From Pantoea sp. Cy-639 (GTDB lineage Bacteria; Pseudomonadota; Gammaproteobacteria; Pseudomonadales; Pseudomonadaceae), in contig NZ_VWXI01000017.1 in NCBI RefSeq assembly GCF_011752525.1, forward strand, positions 62,001-126,000: DNA of 64,000 nt. Direction: 5' to 3'. Below the pieces are notes generated by a model that was not told where the DNA came from, ran no database searches, and saw nothing but the letters and a program-made list of their open reading frames with translations. The position numbers and the translations under genes were made by a program. Positions 24,116 through 33,212 of this stretch are shown here, piece after piece. Position 1 is the first letter of the stretch. Every line of letters starts with the position of its first letter.

Positions 24116-24940
24116 TCAAACCCGAGCGAGTTGCCGGCGCAGCTCGTCCAGTACCGGCCCCGTCTCCGGCCGTACCCCCCGCCAGATGAAGAACGCCTCG
24201 GCCGCCTGCTCGGCCAGCATCCCCAGCCCATCGAGCACCTTGGCTGCCCCCAGCTTGCTGGCCCACAGGCAGAACGGCGTCGGTTCCTTGCCATACATCA
24301 TGTCGTAGCAAACCGTGCGCCCAGCCTCGACCAAGCTGTCGGCAATCGGCGGCAACTCGCCGGACAGGCTCGCCGACGTGGCATTGATGATCACGTCCAC
24401 CGGTTCCTGCAGCCAGGCGAACCCACTGGCCACCACCGGCCCCAGCTCATCGAACTCACGGGCCAGTTGCTCGGCCTTTTCCACCGTGCGGTTGGCGATC
24501 ACCAGCGACTGCGGCCGGTGCGCCAGGATCGGCTCCAGCACGCCGCGCACGGCGCCACCGGCGCCGAGGATGAGGACCCGCTTGCCGGTCAACGCGACCC
24601 CGGCATTGACGGTAAGGTCCCGCACCAACCCGGCGCCATCGGTGTTGTCGCCCTGCAGCGTGCCATCGGCCAGCTTGGTCAGGGTGTTCACCGCGCCGGC
24701 GCGTTGCGCCCGGGGAGTGAGGCTGTCGCACAGGCGGTAGGCCTCTTCCTTGAACGGCACGGTGACATTGGCGCCGCAGCCTTGCTTGAAGAAGCCCCGG
24801 GCGCAGTCGCTGAAGTCATCCACAGGCGCCAGCAGGGTGGCATATTCCAGGTCCTCGCCGGTCTGGTCGGCGAACAGCCGGTGGATCAGCGGCGACTTGC
24901 TGTGGCCGATGGGGTTGCCGAAAACGACGTACTGGTCCAT
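24116..24940 (-). CDS. aroE: Shikimate dehydrogenase
   Basis: NADP-dependent enzyme of 274 residues reducing 3-dehydroshikimate to shikimate. N-terminal substrate loop VFGNPIGHSKSPLIH holds the conserved Ser pair. ANVTVPFKEEA gives the catalytic Lys, and GDNTDGAGL the catalytic Asp. The Rossmann loop is LGAGGAVRGV, followed by ANRTVEKA, the NADP-selecting Arg region. ATG at 24940 has AGGAG upstream. It is downstream of hemF on the same strand with a 25-bp gap, so co-transcription is likely. Confidence 0.97.
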   Translation of the reverse strand: MDQYVVFGNPIGHSKSPLIHRLFADQTGEDLEYATLLAPVDDFSDCARGFFKQGCGANVTVPFKEEAYRLCDSLTPRAQRAGAVNTLTKLADGTLQGDNTDGAGLVRDLTVNAGVALTGKRVLILGAGGAVRGVLEPILAHRPQSLVIANRTVEKAEQLAREFDELGPVVASGFAWLQEPVDVIINATSASLSGELPPIADSLVEAGRTVCYDMMYGKEPTPFCLWASKLGAAKVLDGLGMLAEQAAEAFFIWRGVRPETGPVLDELRRQLARV

Positions 24941-24965
24941 GGGAGCTCCTCGGTTATCCACAGGC

Positions 24966-25877
24966 TTACTGGGCGAGCCAGTCGCGATCCTGCAGGAAGT
25001 ACTCGGTCAGGCGTGCTTCCTCGCTGCCCGGTTCGGCTTTCCAGTCGTAGCCCCAGCGAACCTGCGGCGGCAGCGACATCAGGATCGACTCGGTACGCCC
25101 ACCGGACTGCAGTCCGAACAGGGTACCGCGGTCGTAGACCAGGTTGAACTCGACGTAGCGGCCACGGCGGTATTCCTGGAATTCACGCTGCGCGGGGGTG
25201 TACGGGGTGTCCTTGCGACGCTGGACGATCGGCAGGTAGGCGTCGACATAGGCATCGCCGATGGCGCGGATGAAGGCGAAGCAGGTATCGAAGCCCCACT
25301 CGTTCAGGTCATCGAAGAACAGGCCGCCGATGCCGCGCGGCTCGCCACGGTGCTTGAGGTGGAAGTAGCGGTCGCACCAGGCCTTGTAGCGCGGGTAGAC
25401 ATCCGCGCCGAACGGCGCGCAGGCCTGCTCGGCGACCCGGTGCCAGTGCACGCAGTCTTCCTCGTTGCCGTAGTACGGGGTCAGGTCGAAGCCGCCACCG
25501 AACCACCACACCGCCTCTTCGCCTTCCTTTTCAGCGATGAAGAAGCGCACGTTGGCGTGGGAGGTGGGCACATGCGGGTTATGCGGATGGATCACCAGCG
25601 ACACGCCCAGGGCCTCGAAGCCACGACCCGCCAGCTCCGGGCGGTGGGCGCTGGCCGACGGTGGCAGGCCGGCGCCGAACACGTGGGAGAAGTTGACGCC
25701 GCCTTTCTCGATGACCTTGCCTTCGCCGATCACCCGCGTGCGCCCGCCGCCACCGGCATCACGCACCCAGGCATCCTCGACGAAGCGGGCGCCGCCGTCT
25801 TCGTTTTCGAGGGCAGTGCAGATGCGGTCTTGCAGGTCGAGCAGGTAGGCTTTCACGGCCTCGGTGCGGCTGGTCAT
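24966..25877 (-). CDS. hemF: Oxygen-dependent coproporphyrinogen III oxidase
   Basis: Enzyme of 303 residues that decarboxylates coproporphyrinogen III to protoporphyrinogen IX using O2 in heme synthesis. Highly conserved segments are present: GGVNFSHVFG, SLVIHPHNPHVPTSHANVRFF, WWFGGGFDLTPYY and EPRGIGGLFFDDL. The start MTSRTEAVKAYLL at 25877 has AGGTGA upstream; a longer frame to 26060 crosses the divergent promoter region and is rejected. The gene is divergent from qor. Confidence 0.97.
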   Translation of the reverse strand: MTSRTEAVKAYLLDLQDRICTALENEDGGARFVEDAWVRDAGGGGRTRVIGEGKVIEKGGVNFSHVFGAGLPPSASAHRPELAGRGFEALGVSLVIHPHNPHVPTSHANVRFFIAEKEGEEAVWWFGGGFDLTPYYGNEEDCVHWHRVAEQACAPFGADVYPRYKAWCDRYFHLKHRGEPRGIGGLFFDDLNEWGFDTCFAFIRAIGDAYVDAYLPIVQRRKDTPYTPAQREFQEYRRGRYVEFNLVYDRGTLFGLQSGGRTESILMSLPPQVRWGYDWKAEPGSEEARLTEYFLQDRDWLAQ

Positions 25878-26009
25878 CGGGTCACCTGGAAGGAGCAGAA
25901 AAATTCGCCGCGTAGCATACCACCGGCCAACGCCGCGTCGCAGTTGACGGCGATCAAGCAAAGGCGTCCGATAGAAGGCCTTTGCGACCTTCGACGACAG
26001 GAGTGTGTG

Positions 26010-26987
26010 ATGGCCAAGCGTATCCAGTTCAGCCAGCATGGCGGCCCGGAAGTCCTGCAACTGGTGGAGTTCGACCCGGCCCCGCCCGGTCCGCAGCAGG
26101 TGCGGGTGCGCAACCGGGCGATCGGCCTGAACTTCATCGACACCTATTTCCGAGGCGGGCTGTATGCGCCGCCGTCATTGCCTTCCGGGCTGGGCACGGA
26201 GGGCGCCGGCGTGGTCGAGGCGGTAGGCGAGGGCGTCGGCCGAATCAAGGTCGGTGACCGCGTGGCCTATGCCGGCGGCCCGCTGGGAGCCTACAGCGAA
26301 GTCCACACGCTGCCCGAGGCCAACCTGGTCAAGCTGCCCGATGCCATCAGCTTCGAGCAGGCGGCGGCGGTGATGCTCAAGGGCCTGACCACCCAGTACC
26401 TGCTCAAGCAGACCTACGCCGTGCAACCGGGCGATTTCGTACTGTTCCATGCCGCAGCCGGTGGCGTGGGGTCGCTGGCTTGCCAGTGGGCCAAGGCACT
26501 GGGGGCCAAGTTGATCGGCACCGCCAGCTCTGCCGAGAAAGCCGAACGGGCCAAGGCCCTCGGTGCTTGGGCAACCATCGACTACAGCCATGAAGACGTG
26601 GCCAAGCGTGTGCTTGAGCTGACCGACGGTCAAAAGTGCGCAGTGGTGTATGACGGCGTGGGCGCCGATACCTGGCTGACCTCGCTGGACTGCCTGAGGC
26701 CGCGTGGGTTGATGGTGAGTTTCGGCAATGCGTCCGGGGCGGTCAGCGGGGTGAACCTTGGGATCCTGTCGCAGAAGGGGTCGCTGTACGTGACCCGGCC
26801 AACGCTGGGCACCTATGCCAACAATGCCGAGAACACCCAGGCCATGGCTGATGATCTGTTCGCCATGATCGCCAGTGGCAAGCTGGTTGTGGATATCCAG
26901 CAGCGCTATCCGTTGAGCGAAGCGGCCAAGGCGCAGACGGAACTGTCGGCGCGGCGTACCGTCGGCTCCACCGTCCTGCTGCCTTGA
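26010..26987 (+). CDS. qor: NADPH:quinone oxidoreductase, zeta-crystallin type
   Basis: MDR family reductase of 325 residues, without the structural zinc site. The N-terminus MAKRIQFSQHGGPEVL and the segment NRAIGLNFIDTYFRGGLY are typical of Qor. The nucleotide-binding AAAGGVGSLACQWAKALGAKLIGT lies near residue 150. It probably reduces quinones by one or two electrons in the cytosol. AGGAG precedes the ATG at 26010. It is divergent from hemF and convergent with tsaC, with a REP element after its stop. Confidence 0.93.
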   Translation: MAKRIQFSQHGGPEVLQLVEFDPAPPGPQQVRVRNRAIGLNFIDTYFRGGLYAPPSLPSGLGTEGAGVVEAVGEGVGRIKVGDRVAYAGGPLGAYSEVHTLPEANLVKLPDAISFEQAAAVMLKGLTTQYLLKQTYAVQPGDFVLFHAAAGGVGSLACQWAKALGAKLIGTASSAEKAERAKALGAWATIDYSHEDVAKRVLELTDGQKCAVVYDGVGADTWLTSLDCLRPRGLMVSFGNASGAVSGVNLGILSQKGSLYVTRPTLGTYANNAENTQAMADDLFAMIASGKLVVDIQQRYPLSEAAKAQTELSARRTVGSTVLLP

Positions 26988-26992
26988 GGGCC

Positions 26993-27080
26993 CTATCGCG
27001 GGGCAAGCCCGCTCCTACAGACGGACGCGATGCCCTGTAGGAGCGGCCTTGTGTCGCGAAACGAGGGCAACGCCCTCGCC
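26993..27080. repeat. REP cluster between convergent qor and tsaC
   Basis: GCTCCTACAG (27011-27020) pairs with CTGTAGGAGC (27035-27044), and CGAGGGC-AAC-GCCCTCG (27062-27078) adds a second hairpin. Two head-to-head GTAGGAGC elements make this one of the longest REP clusters in the window. Confidence 0.8.
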
Positions 27081-27087
27081 AGCGATA

Positions 27088-27645
27088 TCAGCCCGGGCGC
27101 ACGACCTCGCCCGTCACCAGGTTACGAATCACGCTCGGATTCTTGCGCCCGCCCAGCGCACCGCCGAGCACCAGATCCACCTGCCCATGGAAGTACTGCT
27201 CCACCCGCAACCGGCTCTTGGCCGCCGGCCGTCCGGCCGGGTTGCACGAGGTGGAAATCAACGGCCCCACCAGCGCGCACAGCTCACGCACCTGCGGGTG
27301 ATCGCTGACCCGCAATGCCACGGTGTCGTGCTGGCCGGTCACCCACTCGGGCAACAGGTCCTGGTGCGGCACCAGCCAGGTGTTCGGCCCCGGCCAGGTG
27401 CTGCCCATGCGGTCGATCCAATCCTGCGGAAAATCCTCGAACAGGAAATCGAACTGGCGAATGTTGTCGGCGATCAGGATCAGGCCTTTATCCACAGGCC
27501 GCGACTTGAGCGCCAGCAGACGGTACACCGCGTCCTCGTTCCACGGGTCGCAGCCCAGGCCCCAGACCGCTTCCGTCGGGTAGGCGATCACCGCACCCGC
27601 CTTCACCTCACGCGCGGCTTGTTGCACACGCCAACTGCTCACCAT
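27088..27645 (-). CDS. tsaC: Threonylcarbamoyl-AMP synthase (YrdC/Sua5 family)
   Basis: Enzyme of 185 residues that makes threonylcarbamoyl-AMP from threonine, bicarbonate and ATP for t6A37 of ANN-decoding tRNAs. Typical motifs: AGAVIAYPTEAVWGLGCDP, LKSRPVDKGLILIA, STWPGPNTWLV and PLISTSCNPAGRPAA. ATG at 27645 (MVSSWRVQQA) is chosen over the codon at 27663, with GGAGAGACGG upstream. It lies 42 bp downstream of dprA on the same strand, a conserved pair in gammaproteobacteria. Confidence 0.94.
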   Translation of the reverse strand: MVSSWRVQQAAREVKAGAVIAYPTEAVWGLGCDPWNEDAVYRLLALKSRPVDKGLILIADNIRQFDFLFEDFPQDWIDRMGSTWPGPNTWLVPHQDLLPEWVTGQHDTVALRVSDHPQVRELCALVGPLISTSCNPAGRPAAKSRLRVEQYFHGQVDLVLGGALGGRKNPSVIRNLVTGEVVRPG

Positions 27646-27687
27646 TTTTCCGTCTCTCCGCATAAAAACGCCGTGCGCGCAGTGTAC

Positions 27688-28785
27688 TTAGCCGGCACGG
27701 GCAAACCAACGCCCGCCTTCATTGCTGACCCGGCCTTCGAGTTCCAGTTCGGTGAGACTGGCCAGCACCTGGGCCAATGGCTGGCCACTGCTGTGCGCCA
27801 GGCCCTCGCTGGTCTGCGGCGCAACGTGCAGCAGCGCCAGCAACGGATGAACGGGTTTATCCACAGACGCGGGCGGCAGGTTCCGCCAGCCGCCCAGCGT
27901 CTCGAGGATCTGTTCCACGTTTTCCACCAGCGACGCGCCGTCGCGGATCAACTGGTGACAGCCCTTGGCGCCCGGGTGGTGGATGGACCCGGGAAGCGCA
28001 TACACCTCCCGCCCTTGCTCGGCCGCCAGCTGGGCGGTGATCAGCGAACCGCTGGCCAGGCTGGCCTCGACCACCAGCACGCCGAGCGACAAGCCGCTGA
28101 TGATGCGGTTACGCCGAGGGAAGTTGGCCGCCAGGGGGCCGGCGTCCAGCGGGTACTCCGAAACCAGCGCGCTGCCGTTGTCGACCATCGCCCGCGCCAG
28201 GTCGCGGTGACGCTGTGGATAAAGTTTTTGCAACCCGGTGCCGAGCACCCCGATTGTCGATCCGCCAGCCTGCAACGCGCCCCGATGAGCGGCACCGTCG
28301 ACCCCCAGGGCCAAGCCACTGGTGATGGTGAATCCGGCCTGGGCAAGACAGCGGGCGAACGCGCCGGCGGTGTCCAGCGCCGGCGGCGTGGCGCGTCGGC
28401 TACCGACGATCGCCAGTTGCGGACGCTCCAGCAAGGTGGGCTCACCGGCGACGAAAAGCAGCGGTGGCGGATCGTCGATTTCACCCAGCAACGCCGGGTA
28501 GCCGGGCTGGTCCCACATCAGCAAATACTGGCCCGGACGCTCTAGCCAGGCCATCGCCGCCAATGCACCATCGCGCACTTGCACACTGCACCGAGCGTCT
28601 ATACTAGCTGCCGGCAGCCCCAGCGAACGCCAGGCGCTGGCCGGTGCACTGAGGGCCGAGGAGGCACTGCCGAAGGCCTGGATCAGGCTGTGAAAACGCC
28701 GAAGACCGATCTCGGGAAGGCGATGCAGACGCAATCGCGCTTCCAGTTCGGCCGGTGGACAAGGCGACGAATGGACTGCGCTCAT
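27688..28785 (-). CDS. dprA: DNA processing protein DprA
   Basis: Protein of 365 residues that binds incoming single-stranded DNA and loads RecA in natural transformation. A Rossmann-like core carries AIVGSRRATPPALDTA, SGLALGVDGAAHRGAL and GSLITAQLAAEQGREVYALPG, the DprA signatures. The C-terminal ~60 residues form a winged helix (LLHVAPQTSEGLAHSSGQPLAQVLASL). Two ATGs are close together; 28785 is chosen because AAGGA sits 8 bases upstream, whereas AAGG abuts the one at 28794. The gene is divergent from def. Confidence 0.93.
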   Translation of the reverse strand: MSAVHSSPCPPAELEARLRLHRLPEIGLRRFHSLIQAFGSASSALSAPASAWRSLGLPAASIDARCSVQVRDGALAAMAWLERPGQYLLMWDQPGYPALLGEIDDPPPLLFVAGEPTLLERPQLAIVGSRRATPPALDTAGAFARCLAQAGFTITSGLALGVDGAAHRGALQAGGSTIGVLGTGLQKLYPQRHRDLARAMVDNGSALVSEYPLDAGPLAANFPRRNRIISGLSLGVLVVEASLASGSLITAQLAAEQGREVYALPGSIHHPGAKGCHQLIRDGASLVENVEQILETLGGWRNLPPASVDKPVHPLLALLHVAPQTSEGLAHSSGQPLAQVLASLTELELEGRVSNEGGRWFARAG

Positions 28786-28995
28786 AGGGATCATCCTTGA
28801 TCGAAACGGGGGGCCACTGGCGTGGCGCAACCTGTGGATAACTTTGTGGGTAATACTTTGAAAAGCTGTCCATTAAGTGGCAGCTATCAAGCCCATAGAG
28901 ACCCTAGTCGAGCTTTCCCAGGTGCCGAACGCCCCGATTCCCTTTATTATGTGTGCTCAGTTTTCAACCGACCGCACAGTGACTGCCTGACCCCT

Positions 28996-29502
28996 ATGGC
29001 CATCTTGAACATTCTCGAATTCCCTGACCCGCGCCTGCGCACCATCGCCAAACCGGTGACGGAGTTCGACGACGCCCTGCGTCAGCTGATCGACGACATG
29101 TTTGAAACCATGTACGAAGCCCCTGGCATCGGCTTGGCCGCGACCCAGGTCAACGTGCACAAGCAGGTCGTGGTGATGGACCTGAGCGAAGACCGCAGCG
29201 AGCCGCGCGTCTTCATCAACCCCAGCGTCGAAGAACTGACCCACGACATGGGCCAGTACCAGGAAGGCTGCCTGTCGGTGCCGGGCTTCTACGAGAACGT
29301 CGACCGCCCGCTGCGTGTTCGGGTCAAGGCCCAGGACCGCGACGGCAAGCCCTACGAACTCGAGGCCGAAGGCCTGCTGGCGGTGTGCGTGCAGCACGAA
29401 TTCGATCACCTGAACGGCAAGCTGTTCGTCGACTACTTGTCGCAGCTCAAACGTGACCGGATCAAGAAGAAGCTGGAAAAGCAGCACCGCCAGCAAGCCT
29501 GA
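28996..29502 (+). CDS. def: Peptide deformylase
   Basis: Iron/zinc enzyme of 168 residues that removes formyl from nascent N-terminal Met. All three motifs are present: GIGLAATQV (motif I), EGCLSVP (motif II, metal Cys) and QHEFDHLNG (motif III, two metal His and catalytic Glu). The ribosome-binding site before ATG 28996 is weak. It precedes fmt by 61 bp, with a terminator-like hairpin between. The LysM/TsaP-type gene found between dprA and def in P. aeruginosa is not present here. Confidence 0.97.
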   Translation: MAILNILEFPDPRLRTIAKPVTEFDDALRQLIDDMFETMYEAPGIGLAATQVNVHKQVVVMDLSEDRSEPRVFINPSVEELTHDMGQYQEGCLSVPGFYENVDRPLRVRVKAQDRDGKPYELEAEGLLAVCVQHEFDHLNGKLFVDYLSQLKRDRIKKKLEKQHRQQA

Positions 29503-29518
29503 TCCCGACCTTCCAGAA

Positions 29519-29548
29519 GGCTTGCTCCGGCAAGCCTTTTTCTTTTTT
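29519..29548 (+). terminator. Rho-independent terminator/attenuator between def and fmt
   Basis: GGCTTGC (29519-29525) and GCAAGCC (29530-29536) with a TCCG loop, followed by a T-rich run to 29548. It is only 15 bases before the fmt start, so it probably acts as a partial terminator within the operon. Confidence 0.75.
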
Positions 29549-29563
29549 GCAGCGAGAACTCCC

Positions 29564-30496
29564 ATGCGCATCGTCTTCGCAGGCACTCCAGAGTTTGCCG
29601 CCGAACACCTCAAGGCCCTGCTCGACAGCCCGTACGAGGTCGTGGCCGTCTACACCCAGCCCGACCGTCCCGCCGGGCGTGGCCAGAAGCTCATGCCGAG
29701 CCCGGTCAAGCAGTTGGCCGTGGCCCATGACATTCCGGTGTTCCAGCCGCCAACCCTGCGCAACGCCGATGCCCAGGCCGAACTGGCCGCGCTCGAGCCA
29801 GACCTGATGGTGGTGGTCGCCTACGGCCTGATCCTGCCGCAAGCGGTGCTGGATATCCCACGCCTGGGCTGCATCAACAGCCATGCCTCCTTGCTGCCAC
29901 GCTGGCGCGGTGCGGCGCCGATCCAGCGCGCCGTGGAAGCGGGCGATGCCGAAAGCGGCGTGACCGTGATGCGCATGGAAGCGGGCCTGGACACTGGCCC
30001 CATGTTGCTCAAGGTGATCACCCCGATCGGCGCCGAGGACACCGGTGGCAGTCTGCACGACCGCCTGGCCAGCATGGGCCCGGGCGCCGTGGTGCAGGCG
30101 ATTGCCGGCCTGGCCGACGGATCGCTGCAAGGTGAAGTCCAGGACGATGCCCTGGCCACCTACGCGCACAAGCTGAACAAGGACGAAGCCCGTATCGACT
30201 GGAATCGCCCGGCCGTCGAGCTGGAGCGCCTGGTCCGTGCCTTCAACCCATGGCCGGTGTGCCACAGCACCCTCGATGGCGAAAGCGTCAAGGTGCTGGC
30301 CGCCCAGTTGTCCACAGGCCAGGGCGCCCCGGGCGAGATCCTCTCGGCCAGCAAGGACGGCCTGGTGGTCGCCTGCGGTGAGGGCGCGCTGAGCCTGACC
30401 CGTCTGCAACTGCCCGGTGGCAAGGCGCTGGCCTTCAGCGACCTGTTCAACAGCCGCCGCGAAAAATTCGCCAGCGGCAAGGTGCTCGGCCAATGA
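29564..30496 (+). CDS. fmt: Methionyl-tRNA formyltransferase
   Basis: Enzyme of 310 residues that formylates initiator Met-tRNA with 10-formyl-THF. N-terminal catalytic domain: MRIVFAGTPEFAAEHL, the HASLLPRWRGAAPIQRA active-site segment (Asn/His/Asp set with GCINSH) and ESGVTVMRME.GLDTGP. A C-terminal OB-like tRNA-binding domain begins about residue 205. GCGAGA lies before the ATG. Its stop overlaps the rsmB start in ATGA. Confidence 0.97.
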   Translation: MRIVFAGTPEFAAEHLKALLDSPYEVVAVYTQPDRPAGRGQKLMPSPVKQLAVAHDIPVFQPPTLRNADAQAELAALEPDLMVVVAYGLILPQAVLDIPRLGCINSHASLLPRWRGAAPIQRAVEAGDAESGVTVMRMEAGLDTGPMLLKVITPIGAEDTGGSLHDRLASMGPGAVVQAIAGLADGSLQGEVQDDALATYAHKLNKDEARIDWNRPAVELERLVRAFNPWPVCHSTLDGESVKVLAAQLSTGQGAPGEILSASKDGLVVACGEGALSLTRLQLPGGKALAFSDLFNSRREKFASGKVLGQ

Positions 30497-31803
30497 ACCC
30501 ACGCCTGGCCGCCGCCCGTGCCCTGGCCGCCGTGCTCAGCGGCAAGGCTTCGCTCAACAGCTCGTTGCCGGCGCAACTGGACAAGGTCGAGGAGCGCGAC
30601 CGCGGCCTGACCCAGGACCTGGCCTTTGGCACTGCCCGCTGGCAGCCCCGCCTGGACCTGCTCGCCGCGCAACTGCTGCAAAAACCCTTCAAGGCCGCCG
30701 ACGCCGATGTCCAGGCGCTGCTGCTGGTCGGCCTGTACCAGCTGTTCTACACCCGCATTCCGGCCCACGCCGCCATCGGCGAGACCGTCGGCTGCGCCGA
30801 CAAGCTCAAGAAGCCCTGGGCCAAAGGCCTGCTCAACGCCGTGCTGCGCCGCGCCCAGCGCGAAGGCGAGGCACTGCTCGCCGGCATGGAGCGCGACCCG
30901 GTGGTGCGCACCGCCCACCCGCGCTGGTTGCAGAAGTCGCTCAAGGCCTTCTGGCCGGAGCAGTGGGAAGCGATCTGCGCCGCCAACAATGCCCACCCGC
31001 CGATGATCCTGCGGATCAACCGCCGCCATCACAGCCGCGACGCCTACCTGGCATTGCTGGCCGAGGCGGGCATCGGCGCCAGCGCCTGTCAGTACAGCCG
31101 TGACGGCATCGTGCTCGCCGAAGCCTGTGACGTGCGCGGCCTGCCGGGCTTCGCCGAGGGCTGGGTCAGCGTGCAGGACGAGGCCGCGCAGTTGTCCGCC
31201 GACCTGCTCGAGCTGGCTCCCGGCCAGCGCGTGCTCGACGCCTGCTGCGCCCCCGGCGGCAAGACCTGCCACCTGCTCGAGGCCGAGCCGGGCCTGGGCC
31301 ACATGGTCGCCATCGACCTGGAAGCCAAGCGTCTGGCCCGCGTGCGCGAGAACCTCGACCGCCTGCAGCTCGACGCCGAGCTGATCGCCTGCGACGCCCG
31401 CGACACCGCCAGCTGGTGGGACGGCAAGCCGTTCCAGCGCATCCTGCTCGACGCGCCCTGCTCGGCTACCGGCGTGATCCGCCGCCACCCGGACATCAAG
31501 CTGACCCGCCAGGCCGAGGACATCCCGGCCCTGGCCACGCTGCAAGGCGAACTGCTCGATGCCCTGTGGCCGACCCTCGAGGTCGGCGGCATGCTGCTGT
31601 ATGCCACCTGTTCGAGCCTGCCGACCGAGAACACCGAGGTGATCGACGCCTTCCTCGCCCGCACCCCCGGTGCCCGCGAGCTGGACCTGGCCACCGAGGC
31701 CGGCCTGCGCCAGCCCCATGGCCGCCAGTTGCTGGCCCAGGAAGGCGGCCACGACGGTTTCTACTATGCCAAGCTGATCAAGATCGCCGCTTCGCGCGGG
31801 TAA
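30493..31803 (+). CDS. rsmB: 16S rRNA (cytosine-967-C5) methyltransferase
   Basis: SAM-dependent m5C methyltransferase of 436 residues. The N-terminal NusB-like RNA-binding domain covers about residues 1-140. The catalytic domain shows VLDACCAPGGKTCHLLE (SAM motif I), DAPCSATGVIRRHPDI (motif IV Cys) and LLYATCSSLPTENTEV (motif VI catalytic Cys). It overlaps fmt by four bases and is followed by trkA 24 bp later, forming def-fmt-rsmB-trkA as in other pseudomonads. Confidence 0.96.
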   Translation: MNPRLAAARALAAVLSGKASLNSSLPAQLDKVEERDRGLTQDLAFGTARWQPRLDLLAAQLLQKPFKAADADVQALLLVGLYQLFYTRIPAHAAIGETVGCADKLKKPWAKGLLNAVLRRAQREGEALLAGMERDPVVRTAHPRWLQKSLKAFWPEQWEAICAANNAHPPMILRINRRHHSRDAYLALLAEAGIGASACQYSRDGIVLAEACDVRGLPGFAEGWVSVQDEAAQLSADLLELAPGQRVLDACCAPGGKTCHLLEAEPGLGHMVAIDLEAKRLARVRENLDRLQLDAELIACDARDTASWWDGKPFQRILLDAPCSATGVIRRHPDIKLTRQAEDIPALATLQGELLDALWPTLEVGGMLLYATCSSLPTENTEVIDAFLARTPGARELDLATEAGLRQPHGRQLLAQEGGHDGFYYAKLIKIAASRG

Positions 31804-31827
31804 GCACAAAAAGGTAGGGAGTAGCGG

Positions 31828-33201
31828 ATGAAGATCATCATCCTCGGCGCGGGGCAGGTCGGCGGCACGCTGGCCGAGCACCTGGCCAGCGAAGCCAACG
31901 ACATCACCGTGGTCGACACCGACGGCGAGCGCCTGCGCGACCTTGGCGACCGCCTCGACATCCGTACCGTGCAGGGCCGCGCCTCGCTGCCGACGGTACT
32001 GCGCCAGGCCGGCGCCGACGACGCCGACATGCTGGTGGCGGTGACCAACAGCGACGAAACCAACATGGTCGCCTGCCAGGTGGCCTACACGCTGTTCCAC
32101 ACCCCGACCAAGATCGCCCGGGTACGCGAATCGGCCTACCTGACCCGCGAAGAACTGTTCGACAACGACCATATTCCGGTGGACGTGCTGATCAGCCCCG
32201 AGCAGGTCGTCACCAACTACATCAAGCGCCTGATCGAGCACCCCGGATCCCTGCAGGTGATCGACTTCGCCGAGGGCAAGGCCCAGCTGGTGGCGGTCAA
32301 GGCCTACTACGGCGGCCCGCTGGTGGGCCAGCAACTGCGCCAGATCCGCGCGCACATGCCCAACGTCGACACCCGCGTGGCGGCGATCTTCCGTCGCGAC
32401 CGGCCGATCATCCCGCAGGGCGACACGGTGATCGAGGCCGACGACGAAGTGTTCTTCATCGCCGCGCGCAAGGACATCCGTGCGGTGATGGGCGAGTTGC
32501 GGCGCATCGACGAGACCAACAAGCGCGTGGTCATCGCCGGGGGCGGGCAGATCGGCGAGCGCCTGGCCGAGGCCATCGAAAGCCGCTACCAGGTCAAGAT
32601 CATCGAGATGAACCCGACCCGCTGTCGCCAGCTCTCCGACACCCTGGAGAGCACCGTGGTGCTACAGGGCAGCGCCTCGGACAAGGACCTGATGCTCGAG
32701 GAGAACATCGCCGACGCCGACATCTTCCTGGCCCTGACCAACGACGACGAAGCCAACATCATGTCGTCGCTGCTGGCCAAGCGCCTGGGCGCGCGCAAGG
32801 TGATGACCATCATCAACAACCCGGCCTACGTCGACCTGGTCCAGGGCGGCGATATCGACATCGCCATCAGCCCGCAGCTGGCCACCATCGGGACCCTGCT
32901 GGCCCACGTGCGCCGTGGCGATATCGTCAGCGTGCACTCGCTGCGCCGTGGCGCGGCCGAGGCCATCGAGGCGGTGGCACATGGCGATGCGAAGTCGAGC
33001 AAGGTGGTGGGCAAGGCCATCGAGGACATCAACCTGCCGCCGGGCACCACCATCGGCGCGATCATCCGCGAGGACGAGGTGCTGATCGCCCACGACGACA
33101 CGGTGATCGAGTCCGGCGACCACGTGATCCTGTTCGTTGTGGATAAAAAGCAGATCCGTGACGTGGAGCGGCTGTTCCACGTGGGGCTGAGTTTCTTCTA
33201 G
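31828..33201 (+). CDS. trkA: Trk potassium uptake regulatory protein TrkA
   Basis: Peripheral inner-membrane protein of 457 residues that gates Trk K+ channels in response to NAD(H) and nucleotides. Two tandem RCK units are visible. The first starts MKIIILGAGQVGGTLAEHL and the second RVVIAGGGQIGERLAEAI at about residue 232. Each Rossmann half is followed by a TrkA_C domain. AGGGAGTAGCGG precedes the ATG. The 3' end carries a near-parS sequence (33174-33187) and a TGTGGATAA in frame. Confidence 0.96.
   Translation: MKIIILGAGQVGGTLAEHLASEANDITVVDTDGERLRDLGDRLDIRTVQGRASLPTVLRQAGADDADMLVAVTNSDETNMVACQVAYTLFHTPTKIARVRESAYLTREELFDNDHIPVDVLISPEQVVTNYIKRLIEHPGSLQVIDFAEGKAQLVAVKAYYGGPLVGQQLRQIRAHMPNVDTRVAAIFRRDRPIIPQGDTVIEADDEVFFIAARKDIRAVMGELRRIDETNKRVVIAGGGQIGERLAEAIESRYQVKIIEMNPTRCRQLSDTLESTVVLQGSASDKDLMLEENIADADIFLALTNDDEANIMSSLLAKRLGARKVMTIINNPAYVDLVQGGDIDIAISPQLATIGTLLAHVRRGDIVSVHSLRRGAAEAIEAVAHGDAKSSKVVGKAIEDINLPPGTTIGAIIREDEVLIAHDDTVIESGDHVILFVVDKKQIRDVERLFHVGLSFF
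33174..33187. other. Degenerate parS-like site
   Basis: GTTCCACGTGGGGC matches 12 of 14 bases of the perfect parS palindrome found near gyrB/recF; the left half-site is perfect. It lies in the last codons of trkA, where it also encodes conserved protein. Binding by ParB is uncertain. Confidence 0.3.
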
Positions 33202-33212
33202 GAGCAAAGGGC

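Noticed and set aside
24750..26009. Long N-terminal extension of qor
   Set aside because: It is antisense to hemF and aroE; the real start at 26010 has AGGAG and the normal Qor N-terminus.
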